NCBI RefSeq assembly: GCF_000346465.2
Contig: NC_034010.1
Coordinates: 8,123,324-8,187,323 of the forward strand
Direction: 5' to 3'
DNA from: Prunus persica
Lineage: Eukaryota; Streptophyta; Magnoliopsida; Rosales; Rosaceae
Length of the DNA: 64,000 nt
Shown piece after piece: positions 23,085-34,552 of the stretch. The position numbers were made by a program, and so were the translations under genes. Under the pieces are notes generated by a model that ran no database searches, was not told the DNA's origin, and was given only the letters and a program-made list of their open reading frames with translations. The first letter of the stretch is position 1, and each line of letters begins with the position of its first letter.

Positions 23085-24324
23085 CGGAAGGTTTTGGTTG
23101 AACGACTTTCGGCCCGACTCTTGAGATAATGTTTGTATACGAGGTATTTGCGTGCACCTTTACCTAAAAGAATCCATGTGGATGACCCAGTCATTCCTTT
23201 ACTTTTGATTAAAAAAATATTTTATGTCTTTGTATCATGTGTAGAAGAAGCCGGATTCATCGCTGGCATCAACCTGCTTCTTATTTCTTATTGGGTAAAG
23301 GCTACGCGTGTTTAGCACTATACTTATTTTACTCGAACAGCCGTTGAAAAGGCTTCGAAGTTGTCTCTTTTTGACCTAAAACATTGCTCCCTCAGATTTT
23401 GAATACCCTTCCTAGATCTTGATAAAGTTTATCAATCATGACGAAGTGATAATTTTTTCACCCGTGCAATCATTCAGTTCTTCTTCTTTTTTTTTCTTTT
23501 TTTTTCTTTTTCTTGTTGATCTATTTCATCATCATTTCATCTTTTCTGTGCTCTTGGATTGGATCTCAGGTTCATCATACATCTTATACTAACTCATGCG
23601 ATGAACCAGAAGTATCTGGATGAAGGTATAATTTTCTTGCTGATTTCTTTCGTTCTGTGCAGGAAGGCTCGGGGCGACGTATCCAAAATCGTTTGTATTG
23701 AGATAGAATTTTCATGGATATGGCACCAGCTGGTTTCAAACGCAGCTTAAAGATTACAATCTTGATCTCTCCTCCACCTGGTCTGTCGCAATTTCCTTCT
23801 AAATTTAGTGTATTTTATTTATATGGTATATTGATTTATAGAGAAGGTTCAGTTTGGGGGTTGTGGTGCTTTAAAAAGAAGCAGCTTATTTTGTAATTTT
23901 TGAACCCAAAGCTGTTTGGTAAAACAAGACAGCTGCGTTTTTTTTTTCAAAATTGGGGGTCATTGGCAGCAGATTACTTGCATATTATTATTCTTAACCT
24001 TCATAATAATATATAAACCTCTTTGATTACTTGCATATTATTATTTTTTATGTTACAATGTTTGTTAACTTGTGCTATGCTCAACTTAAATCACTCAAAC
24101 TCATCATACAATGCATTTTTTTCAAAAAAATTGTATCAAAATAATAGATAATTGACTAATTGAACATCTTCTAAAGTTTCATCACAAATTTCAATGTTTT
24201 TCTACCACTTTCTGTCATTTTTATTTTTATTTCATTTTTCTCGATATCGATATTTTGTCGATATTTCCATTGATATTTCTGTGTTTTTGGACCATCGATA
24301 TTTCCAAAACCCTCAATATTTAAA

Positions 24325-24870
24325 GAGATTTTCTATTTAAACCCTACATTTCTCTTTGTTCGCCCCAATACTTAAATCATTAAGCTGTAAATTTTATTAT
24401 TGTATAAAAAGACAAAAAAGGTCATCCAACTTAAAAATTAACCATAATACATTTATACACACACCCCACCACTCTTCATATTAAGTTTTAGAAACCTCCT
24501 TCCAAATTCATGTTTACAAACTATCTCTCTCTCTCAAGTTCTCAACTCAACAAGATCCAAGTGTTAGAATTCCAGTTACAATTCTTAGAGAAAGGTAAAG
24601 TTATTCTCTTTCTCTAGAAAGTATTAAATTTCGGATTTGGGGTTTCATTTGTTTGTGTTTTTTTTTTTTTTGCTAGGAACAAAGAAAATTGTGGGGTTTA
24701 AATAGAAAATCTCTTTTAATTCTTATTTTTTCAGTTTGGGGTGTATTTAAGGGTAGTTTGGGAAGATAGTGGGGTTTTCTTAGAAATTGTGAAAATTTAA
24801 ATTAAAAGTTGGGGTGAACTTAGAACATGGGGTGAACTAAGAGAAGTGTGGGGTTTAAATAGAAAATCTC
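24325..24870. mobile_element. Non-autonomous element with 8-bp target duplication (hAT-like MITE)
   Basis: The terminal inverted repeats read GAGATTTTCTATTTAAACCC at the left and its reverse complement at the right end. The flanks TATTTAAA (24317-24324 and 24871-24878) are an 8-bp duplication. Copy B has the empty site with a single TATTTAAA at 38857-38864. A further terminal-like motif sits at 24690-24716, so part of a related element may be nested inside. There is no coding capacity. Confidence 0.85.
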
Positions 24871-25690
24871 TATTTAAATCCTTGGTTAGAACGTATATGC
24901 AAGGCTCCATACCTACCAGCTTGCTTACACTTTTTAATTGGTTGGCACACCAAGATGTTTGATCCGTCATTGCAGGAGGGTGGGAAGGAAAAGGGTTTTC
25001 ATTCATCGTGTTTGTTCATCATCATTTAATTTCTTACAGATATATGGAATATAATTTTAGGAATTTCAAAATATTTCAAGTGATATATATATACATATAT
25101 ACATGCTGCTATACGATTGTTTCTCTTCTTTGAGGGATTGAGTATAGCTACTAATCATTTAGCAACTTTGATCAACAAGTCTTTTTACCTATTACTTATT
25201 TGTTGGTATATTCTTAATTTAGCTTTTGATATATCAGTTATGAGCTAATTATTTGCTTCTTCTCTTGTGAGAACTTTGCAGGAAGTAGAAACTGCAAAGA
25301 GAAACATGCAGCACACTGCACCAATACCATACCATTAGTGACTTTCACAAACTACACCAAATTGAAACGTAAATCAACCACCACAATGGCTTTGGCTAGG
25401 TAAGTTCCAAGTCACCCTATTTCGTGTTAAAATGTTCTCTCTCTCTCTATATATATATATAGCTGGTTTGTGAGTATAGAATATACCAACAAATGAGATG
25501 TAATACTACTTCATTCAGAAAAAAATAATAATAATAATAAAACAAAGAAAATATGAAATTCAACACCCAAAACTAAAAATGATAGAAATTACTAGAAAAT
25601 GAAAGAGCGGTACGCAAATTACAGTAAACCACTCAACTAAACAAAATAATACGTTTACCAGATTTGAAGCTCTCTATGTATCACATCCTC

Positions 25691-27490
25691 TCAAATTACA
25701 GCATTTATGTCAATGCCCTTATAAAGCATGTAATTGAATAACTCTAGGGGCACTTTTGGGAAGAAGTGAACGAGTGTATTCACTATTTCCTCTTGTGTCT
25801 GAAAAAAAAATGAATATAAACATGTTTTAGAGAATAGTAATATTAAAAAAAAATTAAAAAGCAAATTTAGGTCATGTTAATACCAGAAGTGCATCTGCTG
25901 CTATTTCCTCTGGTTTCTGCAATAATTGAATGATAACAAACGTTAGAGTAGTTTGACATAAATTAAAAAGCACTTTTAGGTCATGTGTATACCACATTTT
26001 CCTTCTCGAGGGCCTTGTAGATATAGTCATTAACATGAACGAGTGCATGTCTGAAAAACATGAGTGCCCCTTGCGCATTTGGGTCGTATACAACTCGTGG
26101 ATAACTGTAAACCTTAGCGAAAGAAAAGGCACCACGAAAAGTTCCAGAAATGATTTCACCAAAGTCAACCTTTTCTCTCGCTATAAGCCTTTTGTAATCC
26201 TTTTTCCAACCTTTCTTCTCAACGTCAAGATGTGTATAGAGATGGAATATAAACATGGCTACTTCATTAGACGATAATAGTAGGGGATGCCATTGTAGTT
26301 GCTTAAAATAGAACCTGCACTTAATGAAAGAGAGTAAGAGATGAGAATATTGGCTTTCAAGTAATTCACACTACATATTTCGTGTGCCCTGATTGAAAGC
26401 AGGTTCGTCCTCTTCTTGGGAAAGTGTTTTAGTATGTTAGGTGGACCCAAATAATACTCAATCCTCATAACTGAAGAGAACTCTATTTGGGTTTTTATAT
26501 TGAACATGTTTAAGTTGAACTACGTCTGCATTTCTTTTTAGGTTGTATTATTTCATCTGTGGGTGTGTGAATTGGCTTTCTTAATGCATGATCCTATATG
26601 AATAAAATAAGTTATCAGGAGCTTGCTTACCAAGGTATGCAATGTTCTAGCATTTTGAGAAAATGCTTTGACGCCAAGGGACAAGTAGCTTCCCATGCAT
26701 CAACCATTTTTGATGCCAATGTTCGAAATTGTTCACGATAGCTTGGCAAGGCCCGGTTGTATTTTTTAGGGGTATCCAAAATCTCAACCTCCAGATTCTC
26801 AGCCTTATTGCCAATAACTAAGATATTTTCACCAGTCAAGCGCCCATGTGCTATGCCTTTAGACCCCAAATGAGCAACTTTCCCTGCGAGACTTCTGAAA
26901 AGGGAAAGGTTCTAAAAGGTTAGCATTCCCCTAAATAAAATTTCATATATAATGGAAAAGTTCATAGTAAATGCAACTGACCGAAGTATGTTTTGAAACC
27001 CACGCTTGGACTGCTCCTCATCCCATTGATGACGGTTCTTCGAGAACTCTTTTAAGAGACATCGAGCATACAATCGTTGTGCAGGTGCTGGAGCAGCAGT
27101 TGTGTTGGCCACTGATAGACTTGCCTCATAAGCAGCAGCTGTCTGTGCCGATGAGGATGACCCTTCTTGTGCTGAGAAAGGACCAGGATCAGCTTGCAGA
27201 GCTACTGGCTTGGCACATGCTGCTGATACACCACTATGTGGATCTCGTTGTGCCGATGATGATGGGCCTTGCTGTATGGGTTTGAAAAAACTTACCCATG
27301 TACGTTCCATTGAACTAGCAGCTGTCTGTGCCGATAAGGGACTAGGATCAGCTTGCAGAGCTACTGGCTTGGCACATGCTGCTGATACACCAGTATGTGG
27401 ATCTCGTTGTGCCGATGATAATGTGCCTTGTTGTGCTGATGAAGGATTGGCACGTGTCGATGATTTGTTTCTCGACCTCTTCTTGGCCAT
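25691..27490 (-). CDS. Small IRE1-like protein: degenerate kinase segment plus KEN-like RNase segment
   Basis: Five minus-strand exons fit with GT...AG introns: 27490-26982, 26894-26631, 26314-25993, 25916-25884 and 25798-25691. The joined frame is 1,236 bases (411 aa) with no stop. Residues 1-~140 are Ser/Ala/Gln/Pro-rich with a basic start (MAKKRSRNKSS) and an internal duplication. Exon 2 gives GIAHGRLTGENILV, which aligns with the kinase catalytic loop HRDLKPENILV, but the HRD Asp and the Lys are gone and no DFG is present. Exon 3 begins with an HPLLLSSNEV block and continues to YDPNAQGALMFFRHALVHV, resembling the start of the IRE1 KEN domain (HPLFW...) and its Y-D-S-x-R-D-L-L-R-x-x-R-N-K core. 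The kinase N-lobe and any luminal or membrane part are missing. If expressed it would be a soluble pseudokinase/RNase-like protein of unknown role. Splice sites are predicted by eye. Confidence 0.62.
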
Positions 27491-28034
27491 TAATCTGAGG
27501 TAAAGGTACGTCGTATCACATTAGTACTAGATATATAATAATTTAATAAGCAAAAGAAAAATAGGCAAACATGTTCACCAATTTAGTTAAACCTGTCAAA
27601 CAAAACAAGTGGTTTGCTTGAAAACTAAACCGTTCCATAAGAGTAAATCAAGATCTTCCAGTGGTTGTTTCTACCAAATTTACATCTTTACTACGTTCTA
27701 TTTAGGCGTGGTTAAGCTTTCTTGGAACTTCAATTTACATTTTTACTACGTTCTATTTATGGGCTTCGGTGGGTTGTTGAAGATGGATATATTATAAAGA
27801 ATATCATCAATGGCTTAAAAATCTATTAACTCATAAGCATACAGTTTTTCATGAAAAGAAAAGACAACAGACGTGAATCTAATCTGAACAAATTTGTACA
27901 CTAATTTATTGAAAGCAAGCTTCAGGGAATTCCCATTGCCTAGCACTCATCAATTCCAATTCTACTGCTTAAATGGTATCCTCATAAATTTTTCTATTAG
28001 TTTGGTTGGTATTCTCTTGCTCTGAGTTGGAGGG

Positions 28035-28160
28035 TTTAGAGATGAGAGAGAGAGAGAGAGAGAGAAGTAGAAGGAAGAACAAAAGATGAGAGAGATGAGA
28101 GGTAGTACTAGCATGTGGTTTGATGGGAGGGAGGTAGGTTTATGGTTTAGGGTTTAGGGT
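28035..28160 (-). promoter_or_regulatory. Possible upstream region of the IRE1-like gene: GA tract and telo-box
   Basis: About 550-670 bases upstream of the gene's start lies an uninterrupted GA run (about 28038-28064). Beside it is a GGTTTAGGGTTTAGGGT stretch near 28143-28159, which on the gene's strand reads as AAACCCTAAACC, the plant telo-box. Both are common in plant promoters and leaders. Copy B keeps a shorter CTAGGGTTTATGG near 40707. No TATA box was fixed. Confidence 0.4.
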
Positions 28161-30306
28161 GATTTAATAATTGATGGGCTTAATATATTTTGAGGACATT
28201 GGGCTTTAAAACTTTTTTAAGGGGCTTAGGTTTAAAGTTGGGCTTAATATATTTGTAGGAGATTGGGCTTAATATATAAAAATAGTTGGTTTAATAGATT
28301 ACAAATACCGTTTCTGTTTTTGTAGTTCACAATCGGATCCGGAACTGGTCCAATCTTTGACTCCATATTGGCGAAATTCTATAGTGAGGGCACAATGTAT
28401 AGACACCTTGTGTCGACTTTTATGTTAGATATATGATTATTTTATTAAACTTAAATAAAGTTATTATTAAGAGGAATATGAAGGTCCACATCAATGATCC
28501 ATATAACACCCTCACTAGAAAATGACTCATCTACACTCATACTCGTTTTTTTTTTTTTTTTTTTTTTGGGGTCTGGGGGGTGTAATGTGAAATTCAAAAT
28601 ATGCTGGGTGTGATATGTTTTTGGGAAGAACTAGAAGCTCCCTATCACTAAACCCACCAGAGTCGCCTTTCTGAGCACGTCAAATGAGTCTCCTGCTCCT
28701 GCTAGTACTTTTTTGTCCAGGTCAGGTTTTGACTTATTTGATCAGTTCTATTTTTTTCGGTTACTTTCCATTCAATATTTTCGATTTGTTCGGTTTGGTT
28801 TTTTGGCCACCCACCTAGTCTACTCTACCCACAAAAACAAGACTCATAGACTAAAATAAAGGTCTAAAATATCAATGATTTTGGAAATATTAATAGTCAA
28901 AAACACGAAAATTTTAATAGAAATATTGGAATATTATCAATATATATAAAAATTGAAAAAAAACCATGAAAATTGTGAGAAATAGTTGAAAAAATTTCTT
29001 CAAACTTTGGAGGATGTTTAGTTAGTAAATTATTTAAAACTTTATCACAAAAAATTGGAAGAAAATATATTGCATGATGGGTTTAACTTATTTAAATTGA
29101 TTATATAGGAGCTGATAAACACTGTGAGTATAGAAAATATATAGTGATTAATGAAAGAAGATTAAACAAATTATAATAATTTGCTACATTATTTATACTT
29201 TATATATTGCATGATAAGATATATAAATGACTTAATATCACTTAGAATTTCTACAAGATTTAAATTTAAATTATTTATACTAATTATTCTTGAACTTTTC
29301 GACTTTTTCATAAAACTTCTTGAGATTTTTAAAGTTACAAGAACACTCTTGTAGTTTTAAATTTTTACAAAATTCGTTCTCATTGTTTTTTAATCCATGG
29401 ACTACTGTGTGGCCCATCCACGCGGGAGCGGATCAAGAATTGAATGTTGTTACGTCTACCTTTAGCTACAAGCAGCCACGTGCCCGGACAAAGTAAGATG
29501 CATTTTCTCCTTTTTCGATTTGTTAACAAAATATTATACTTGGAATAATGGGATTCATCTCTTTCACAACCCACTTTCTTTATTTCTTATTAGGTAAATT
29601 CTTCTTCACTGAACCGTTAATCAGTTAACAGTTGTGTTTTTTTTTTCCTTTGCAGTTTAGCAACAACTTTTTAGGCAAATGCCAGTCAAAGCAGCCATGC
29701 CAGGTTCCCCAGCCGTTGCTTATCATCAGCAGAAAGCAAACAACTGAAAATCACAACTAGAACATAAAGAAACATAATAACAGAAAATTAATTGATTAAC
29801 TTACGCACCAGAAATTAAAAATGAAAATAAAAAGAGAAAGGGTGTAAAAGAAGAGCAAAATAGAGGTGAAATGGAGGACAACCAAGAGGCTAATATCACC
29901 AAAGAATTGATGATTCAAAAGAAAATTTCATGAAAAGTTTGGGGAGATTTACCTTGAGAGTGAAATTTACTGAATGAACTGAGAAATGATTGAGGAACGC
30001 GAGAAGTGCTGGAGAGATACTAAGACTGCCATAGACCAAATTTATGAAGAACAATAAATTCATAACAAACCAATGATGTACAAACAAAAGTAATAAGTAA
30101 TGACAATTATCAAAGGGTTTTGTTTCTTTTACACACTTTACTTTACACATTTATTTTTAAATTATATTTAAGTTTAAGCACATTTACTTTACGCACTTAT
30201 TCTTCGTTTCATTACTTTTCACTTTCAATTTTCAGCTCCACTCACTCTACATTATTTGGTTGCTCACATAAAGCCTTGGCCCATAAGTAGTGAAAGAACC
30301 TAGGCC
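28161..30306. other. AT-rich interval, no gene seen
   Basis: No credible ORF or RNA gene. Around 28330-28380 (ATCGGATCCGGAACTGG) and 28790-28835 (GTTCGGTTTGGTTTTTTGG) the sequence resembles subterminal repeats of hAT elements, so a decayed hAT fragment is possible. A poly-T run lies at about 28549-28567. The rest is low-complexity A/T. Confidence 0.5.
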
Positions 30307-30314
30307 TTAAGAAG

Positions 30315-31314
30315 CAGGGCCGTCCCTGAGATTTTGAGGGCCCTGTGTGAACTTAAATTGGGGCTTCACATAATCTAATACGAAATACTATAAATAAAAA
30401 TTTGGCATAACTTAATGTCATAAACAATTTTTTTTATAACTAAAAGTCATGAATAAATATATAATGACAATCAGAAATCAAATTCATAAAAATTTAAATG
30501 TTTCTATTTGATAAAATTAAATGTTTGGTACAAAAATAAGCTCATTGTGCCCCTACAAGGCCCTTGCTACCTCCAATAAGCAATTTGTGTTTAATAGGAA
30601 ACAAAATTAGCAATCACAAATTAAAGAGTAGTTGCACACAAATTCCTGAAATTTGAATTTGACTATTTGATTTTGAGTGTTCTTTATGAATATAGGAATT
30701 AGGGTTTTCTCTTTTTGGTGTTGAAATTCCTGAAATTGAAAGAATAACTAAAATTGTCAAAGGATTGAAAAAAGAACCAAAGAGAGATTGATGAATGATG
30801 ATGGTTACTTACCAGAAAATCAGAGTTTAAAAGAAAAAAAGAAGCCATGAAGTTTTTTTTGTTTTGTTTTGAATGAAAAAAGTACTTTTCTTAGATGAGA
30901 AATTTTTTTAAATTTTTTTTTTAAAAGAATGATCGGAGTAGAAAGTGTTTAGGGGATATATATATATATACTCCTCCTGTGGTTAGCTTCGATGTTTCCT
31001 TTTATTTCAAGGGTTTTTGGTTTTCATTTATTTATTTATTATGTAAAGTTTTTACTTATAATGCAAAAATAATATAAAAACTGCATATAGACCGACTTCA
31101 GCAAGAATCGAACTCTGACACTACGTTAAATGGAGAAGCACTGAAGCCAACTCCACCAGACACGCCCTTGTGCAAATGTCTAGCACGCTATACTATATAT
31201 ACAATTCCTATAGTATTAATATATATACTATAAAGAATTTTTTTTTCGGGGGGCCCTTAAGAATCGAGGGCTCTGTGCGGTGGCACCACTTGCGCCACCC
31301 CAGGGCCGCCCCTG
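30315..31314. mobile_element. Non-autonomous hAT element, exactly 1 kb
   Basis: The ends are CAGGGCCGTCCCTG at the left and CAGGGCCGCCCCTG at the right; read inward, the right end is CAGGGGCGGCCCTG, the classic hAT inverted terminus. Both sides carry the 8-bp duplication TTAAGAAG (30307-30314 and 31315-31322). The interior is AT-rich with no transposase and holds a tRNA-like segment (31085-31165). Confidence 0.92.
31085..31165 (-). other. tRNA-like (SINE-head-like) segment inside the hAT element
   Basis: On the minus strand TTGGCTTCAGTGCTT resembles an RNA polymerase III A box, and about 35 bases on AGAGTTCGATTCTTG resembles the B box (consensus GGTTCGANTCC). Spacing and order fit a tRNA-derived SINE head, but no cloverleaf, body or target duplication could be set. 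Confidence 0.3.
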
Positions 31315-31497
31315 TTAAGAAGGTTCCTTGCTCGGCTGAACAATCGTTTGATTAAGGTCAAATCTCGGACGCAAGATACACTCACATTCCATCCAAACCA
31401 AATTCGTGGCTTGGTGGTGGCACACCAAGCACTCAAAAAAAGAAAGACCAACAGTTCCTTCCGTCGGTCGCCTCAGTAAAAAGATGGAAATAAGTAA

Positions 31498-31785
31498 TCT
31501 ATATATATAAAGCAAAAGGCAGAGAATGGTGAAACATTCAAAATACCAAAAAATGCCCTTGGTTAATGCAAACATTAAGAATTCAAATTATTAATTAAAT
31601 GAGGATAATATGGTAAATTCACACTTTTTCATATTTAAAAAAATTAAAAGAAAAAGAAAAAGCAGATAATGGATCCTATTTTTATGGAACACAACTACCC
31701 ATTATTTTTTTTAATTCTAAAATAAATTTACTTATTTTTTTAAAAAAACCTCTCGCAAGCGCGGAAGCGCGTGCAGAGAGGCTAG
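31498..31785 (+). mobile_element. Minimal non-autonomous Helitron (288 bp)
   Basis: It starts TCTATATATATAAAGC, a common plant Helitron 5' end, after an A. It ends with GAGAGGCTAG followed by T, so it sits between A and T as Helitrons do, with no target duplication. Just before the CTAG end there is a GC-rich hairpin, CCTCTCGCAAGCGCG / GCGCGTGCAGAGAGG, the termination hairpin. There are no Rep/helicase genes. Confidence 0.82.
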
Positions 31786-33149
31786 TTTATATAAAATAAA
31801 ATAAAAAAGATCTGAAATAATAAAAGAAACTGTATTAGGAACAACTATTAGAGCAGTTTCGTACATTTGATTTGAACAACAAATCTAACTTGCTGAACTT
31901 GTCTCAAGTATCTCAGACTTGCAAGGAAAAATACATCAGCCCATAGACAGATCTAAACTTAGATCTACAAGAAGAGAGAGAAGGAGAAAACTAAAGCAAG
32001 AGAAGAAAACCGCACCAGAGAAAGGGAAAGAAAAAAAGAAAAGGAAGAAAAAGAGAAAGGATGAAGGAAGAAGGAAAAGTGGGAGAGTTTGTGATGAAGT
32101 CTAGGGCCAATATGGAATTTGACCAATATATGATACAGGGCGTACAGTAACCCAAACATATATACCCAAAATACAGAGAATAGAAGGATAAAGCAGTATA
32201 TTTTAGGGCAAAATCCCAACAGAAACTCAACAGACTAATGTCCGAAACTATATTCATCAACAAAAAACATAAATGCACGAGTATCTAAATAGACTATTTA
32301 TACTAGAATACAGAAAACCTAATTGACATAGGAAATTAAATCAAATCTTAGTAAGAATGGGAAAACAAAAGAAGTAACTAATAATTTAAAGTAAATAGAA
32401 CCCTAGCCCAAATGACTAACGGGCCTGTGTAATCTTAGAGTGCTTCATAGATGCTTCTGCATCAATATATTACTATAATAGGAACACAGGTGACGTAGAC
32501 GACTCCGATGGGATTCATCGCTGGGATCAATTATACTTTCAACCTACTTGCTTGTTTTTTTCTATTCTTGGATGTGCTTGAGTTTTATAATTTTAAATAG
32601 GAAGAAAAAAGAACAAAATGAAAGATCCAAAATTCCACACCACACTAATGAAATATTAAAACAAAATGGCAAAGAAAGGTTCACCTGCATAAGAAGAGAC
32701 TGACGGACATCGGAGACTGAGGTTTAGCCGGTGTGAATAGACAGAAGAATTTGATGAGTGAGAGGCAGGGGTTTTTTGCCAAAATGGGATACCCGGGCTG
32801 AGTGCAGCTTCGAGTCTAAAGATTAAACGGAGGAGCGAATAGACAGAAGAATTTGATGAGTGAGAGACAGAAGTATATATGCTTTCATATACATATTTGA
32901 ATTATATGTCAAATTCTCTGTTGATTGGATTGTTTGAATTATATGGCATATAAACTCACATGGGATATTAATCCCGACATTGAATGCATTATGCTCTTTT
33001 CCACAATCACCGCTGGACTCTCTTTCTTAGCCCGAATTATCTCTGTTCGTATTTATTTGTTTTCGTTTTTATTTTTCGTTTTTACGACAATACCCATGTG
33101 AGGTTTCCATGGCGTTCCGTTTATATCCCGTGTGAGTTTATATGCCAAA
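31786..33149. other. Interval with remnant copy C of the host unit, no gene
   Basis: 31960-32100 is purine-rich low complexity; the Lys/Arg/Glu ORF there is an artefact. Around 32490-32560 (ATTCATCGCTGGGATCAA, then TCAACCTACTT) matches the start of the duplicated unit. 32700-32900 (GATTAAACGGAGGAGCGAAT, AGAATTTGATGAGTGAGAG) matches the far end of copy B near 40640-40700. So a third copy exists with its middle, including the gene, deleted. Confidence 0.55.
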
Positions 33150-33292
33150 GGTTTTGGTGAGAAAACGACTTTTGGCTTGATTATGTTCTATTATATTAAT
33201 AAATAGGAGGTGGCCTGAGGAACTTGAAAAGGACTACATGTGGGGCCCATCTACGGATTTGGTGTTTTCTCCTTTACTTTGGATTAAAAAAA

Positions 33293-33440
33293 GGAAAATG
33301 CTAGGGAGACCAACTTTAGATACCAACTTGTGTACCAACTCTCTAATAGAGTGTGGGACCCATTGTATTGGTGGGCTCCACCTCTATTAGAGAGTTGGTA
33401 CACAAGTTGGTATCTAAAGTTGGTCTCCCTAGCATGACCC
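33293..33440. mobile_element. Foldback MITE, Mutator-like (148 bp)
   Basis: Two perfect 54-bp inverted arms (beginning ATGCTAGGGAGACCAACTTT) make up nearly the whole element. The flanks TTAAAAAAA at 33284-33292 and 33441-33449 are a 9-bp duplication, and the termini start GG/GGG, as expected for Mutator-like MITEs. Copy A has the empty site (TTAAAAAAA once at 23209-23217). Confidence 0.9.
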
Positions 33441-34189
33441 TTAAAAAAATATTTTATGTCCACTTCACCAATATATATATACATATATATATATTATATT
33501 ATATTATATTATATGTAGAAGAATCCAGACTCATCGCTGGCGGCAACTCTACTCTCAACCTACTTTCTTATTTCTACGCGTGTTTAGCACTCAACTTATT
33601 TTGCCGTTGAAAGCTCGAAGTTGTCTCTTTTTGACCTAAAAAACATTCCTCCCTGAGAAAAATTATTATTTTTAAAAGTACACATCAATTTGTTTTTATT
33701 TTATAAAAATATTTTTAATATTTTCTGTTTTTGGGACATCAAATGCGTTTTTGTCTTATTTTTGTTCTTTAAAAATAAAAACAACCTTTTAAATTAGCCC
33801 CTAGTGTTTCAATCTTTTTTACGTTGCGGTACAAGAATCATTTTCATTTTTCAAACTTTTTCAGGCTGATGATGTAAGCATTTAATTAACAGTCAAATAA
33901 GAAAGTTATTATGGGAATATTTTCAAAACCTCAAAAAGCTATGTGAAAATGAAAAATATATCAGGGATTTTAAGTCATAGCTCAACCCCACCCCACGACT
34001 GAAACATTTATTATTAGAGTGGCTCCAGCGAAGGAGCCCAGCCCGAGGCAAGGGCAGAAAAAAAAAAAAATTTCGCTCCAGCGTGCAGCCCAGGCCCGGG
34101 TTTGGTGTGGGACCCACCAACTCGGGCCAGCCCAAAGGCCAAACCAGCCCCAGGTCCAAAACGCGGGTGCTGACGTCAGCTAGGGCTGT

Positions 34190-34246
34190 CAAAATTTTTT
34201 TACCGTTGGCGCGTGCAATGCACGCGCCAACGGTAAAAAAATTTTG
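34190..34246. repeat. 57-bp near-perfect palindrome in the Harbinger left end
   Basis: Two 28-bp arms that are exact reverse complements flank one A at 34218; the core reads GGCGCGTGCAATGCACGCGCC. It is followed by a second palindrome GCGCTGACGTCAGCGC around 34255-34272, with another TGACGTCA near 34171-34178 and a CACGTG near 34301. It lies about 310-360 bases upstream of the ORF1 start. Confidence 0.92.
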
Positions 34247-34422
34247 AATCAGCGCGCGCTGACGTCAGCGCTGACGCCAGCGCCAACGGTAGGCTGCCAC
34301 GTGTCGCGCTCAGTGCCTTCCGATCTGCTTCTCCTTTCTAATCCAACGGCTGAGGCTTTTTTGGGTGAAAAAAATATGAAAAAAAATTCTAAAAAATTCT
34401 AAAAAATTCTGGTATTTTTTTC

Positions 34423-34430
34423 TATAAATA
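34423..34430 (+). promoter_or_regulatory. TATA box of Harbinger ORF1
   Basis: TATAAATA lies 123 bases before the ATG at 34553 and downstream of the TGACGTCA and CACGTG motifs. This is a plausible core promoter for the ORF1 gene; a leader of about 90-100 bases would result. Confidence 0.6.
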
Positions 34431-34552
34431 CCTATCAATACCCTTCACTTTCAACACCAATACTCTTACATTTCATTATACTTCTACTAATATTCACTCT
34501 TTTTACACAACATTTTCCTCTTTTTCATCTAGCATTTTGATTTCATATTTTT

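Larger units (their letters stand above)
23085..28160. repeat. Host segmental duplication, copy A
   Basis: Blocks match copy B in the same order: 23085-23395 with ~33150-33640, 23425-23860 with ~38130-38470, 24065-24316 with ~38640-38857, 24871-25390 with ~38860-39300, 25790-26180 with ~39380-39780, and 26990-27680 with ~39840-40440. Copy A contains the intact IRE1-like gene and one private MITE (24325-24870). Copy B has deletions and two private elements. Confidence 0.82.

Noticed and set aside
23559..23896. Small + strand ORFs conserved at the DNA level with 38240-38590
   Set aside because: They belong to the duplicated unit; the frames are not kept between the copies, so DNA similarity does not show coding.
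25386..25402. ATGGCTTTGGCTAG followed by GTAAGT, a possible first exon
   Set aside because: No acceptor exon with a sensible frame follows and copy B lacks it.
28141..28160. Interstitial telomere sequence (TTTAGGG)n
   Set aside because: Only about two and a half units; better read as a telo-box type promoter motif.
27609..30150. Assorted ORFs of 60-85 codons
   Set aside because: Chance open frames in AT-rich sequence with no domain, no conservation and no splice context.
31919..32278. Lys/Glu/Arg ORF and Phe/Leu/Ser ORFs on the other strand
   Set aside because: Purine-rich low complexity on one strand and its complement; no domain or exon signal.
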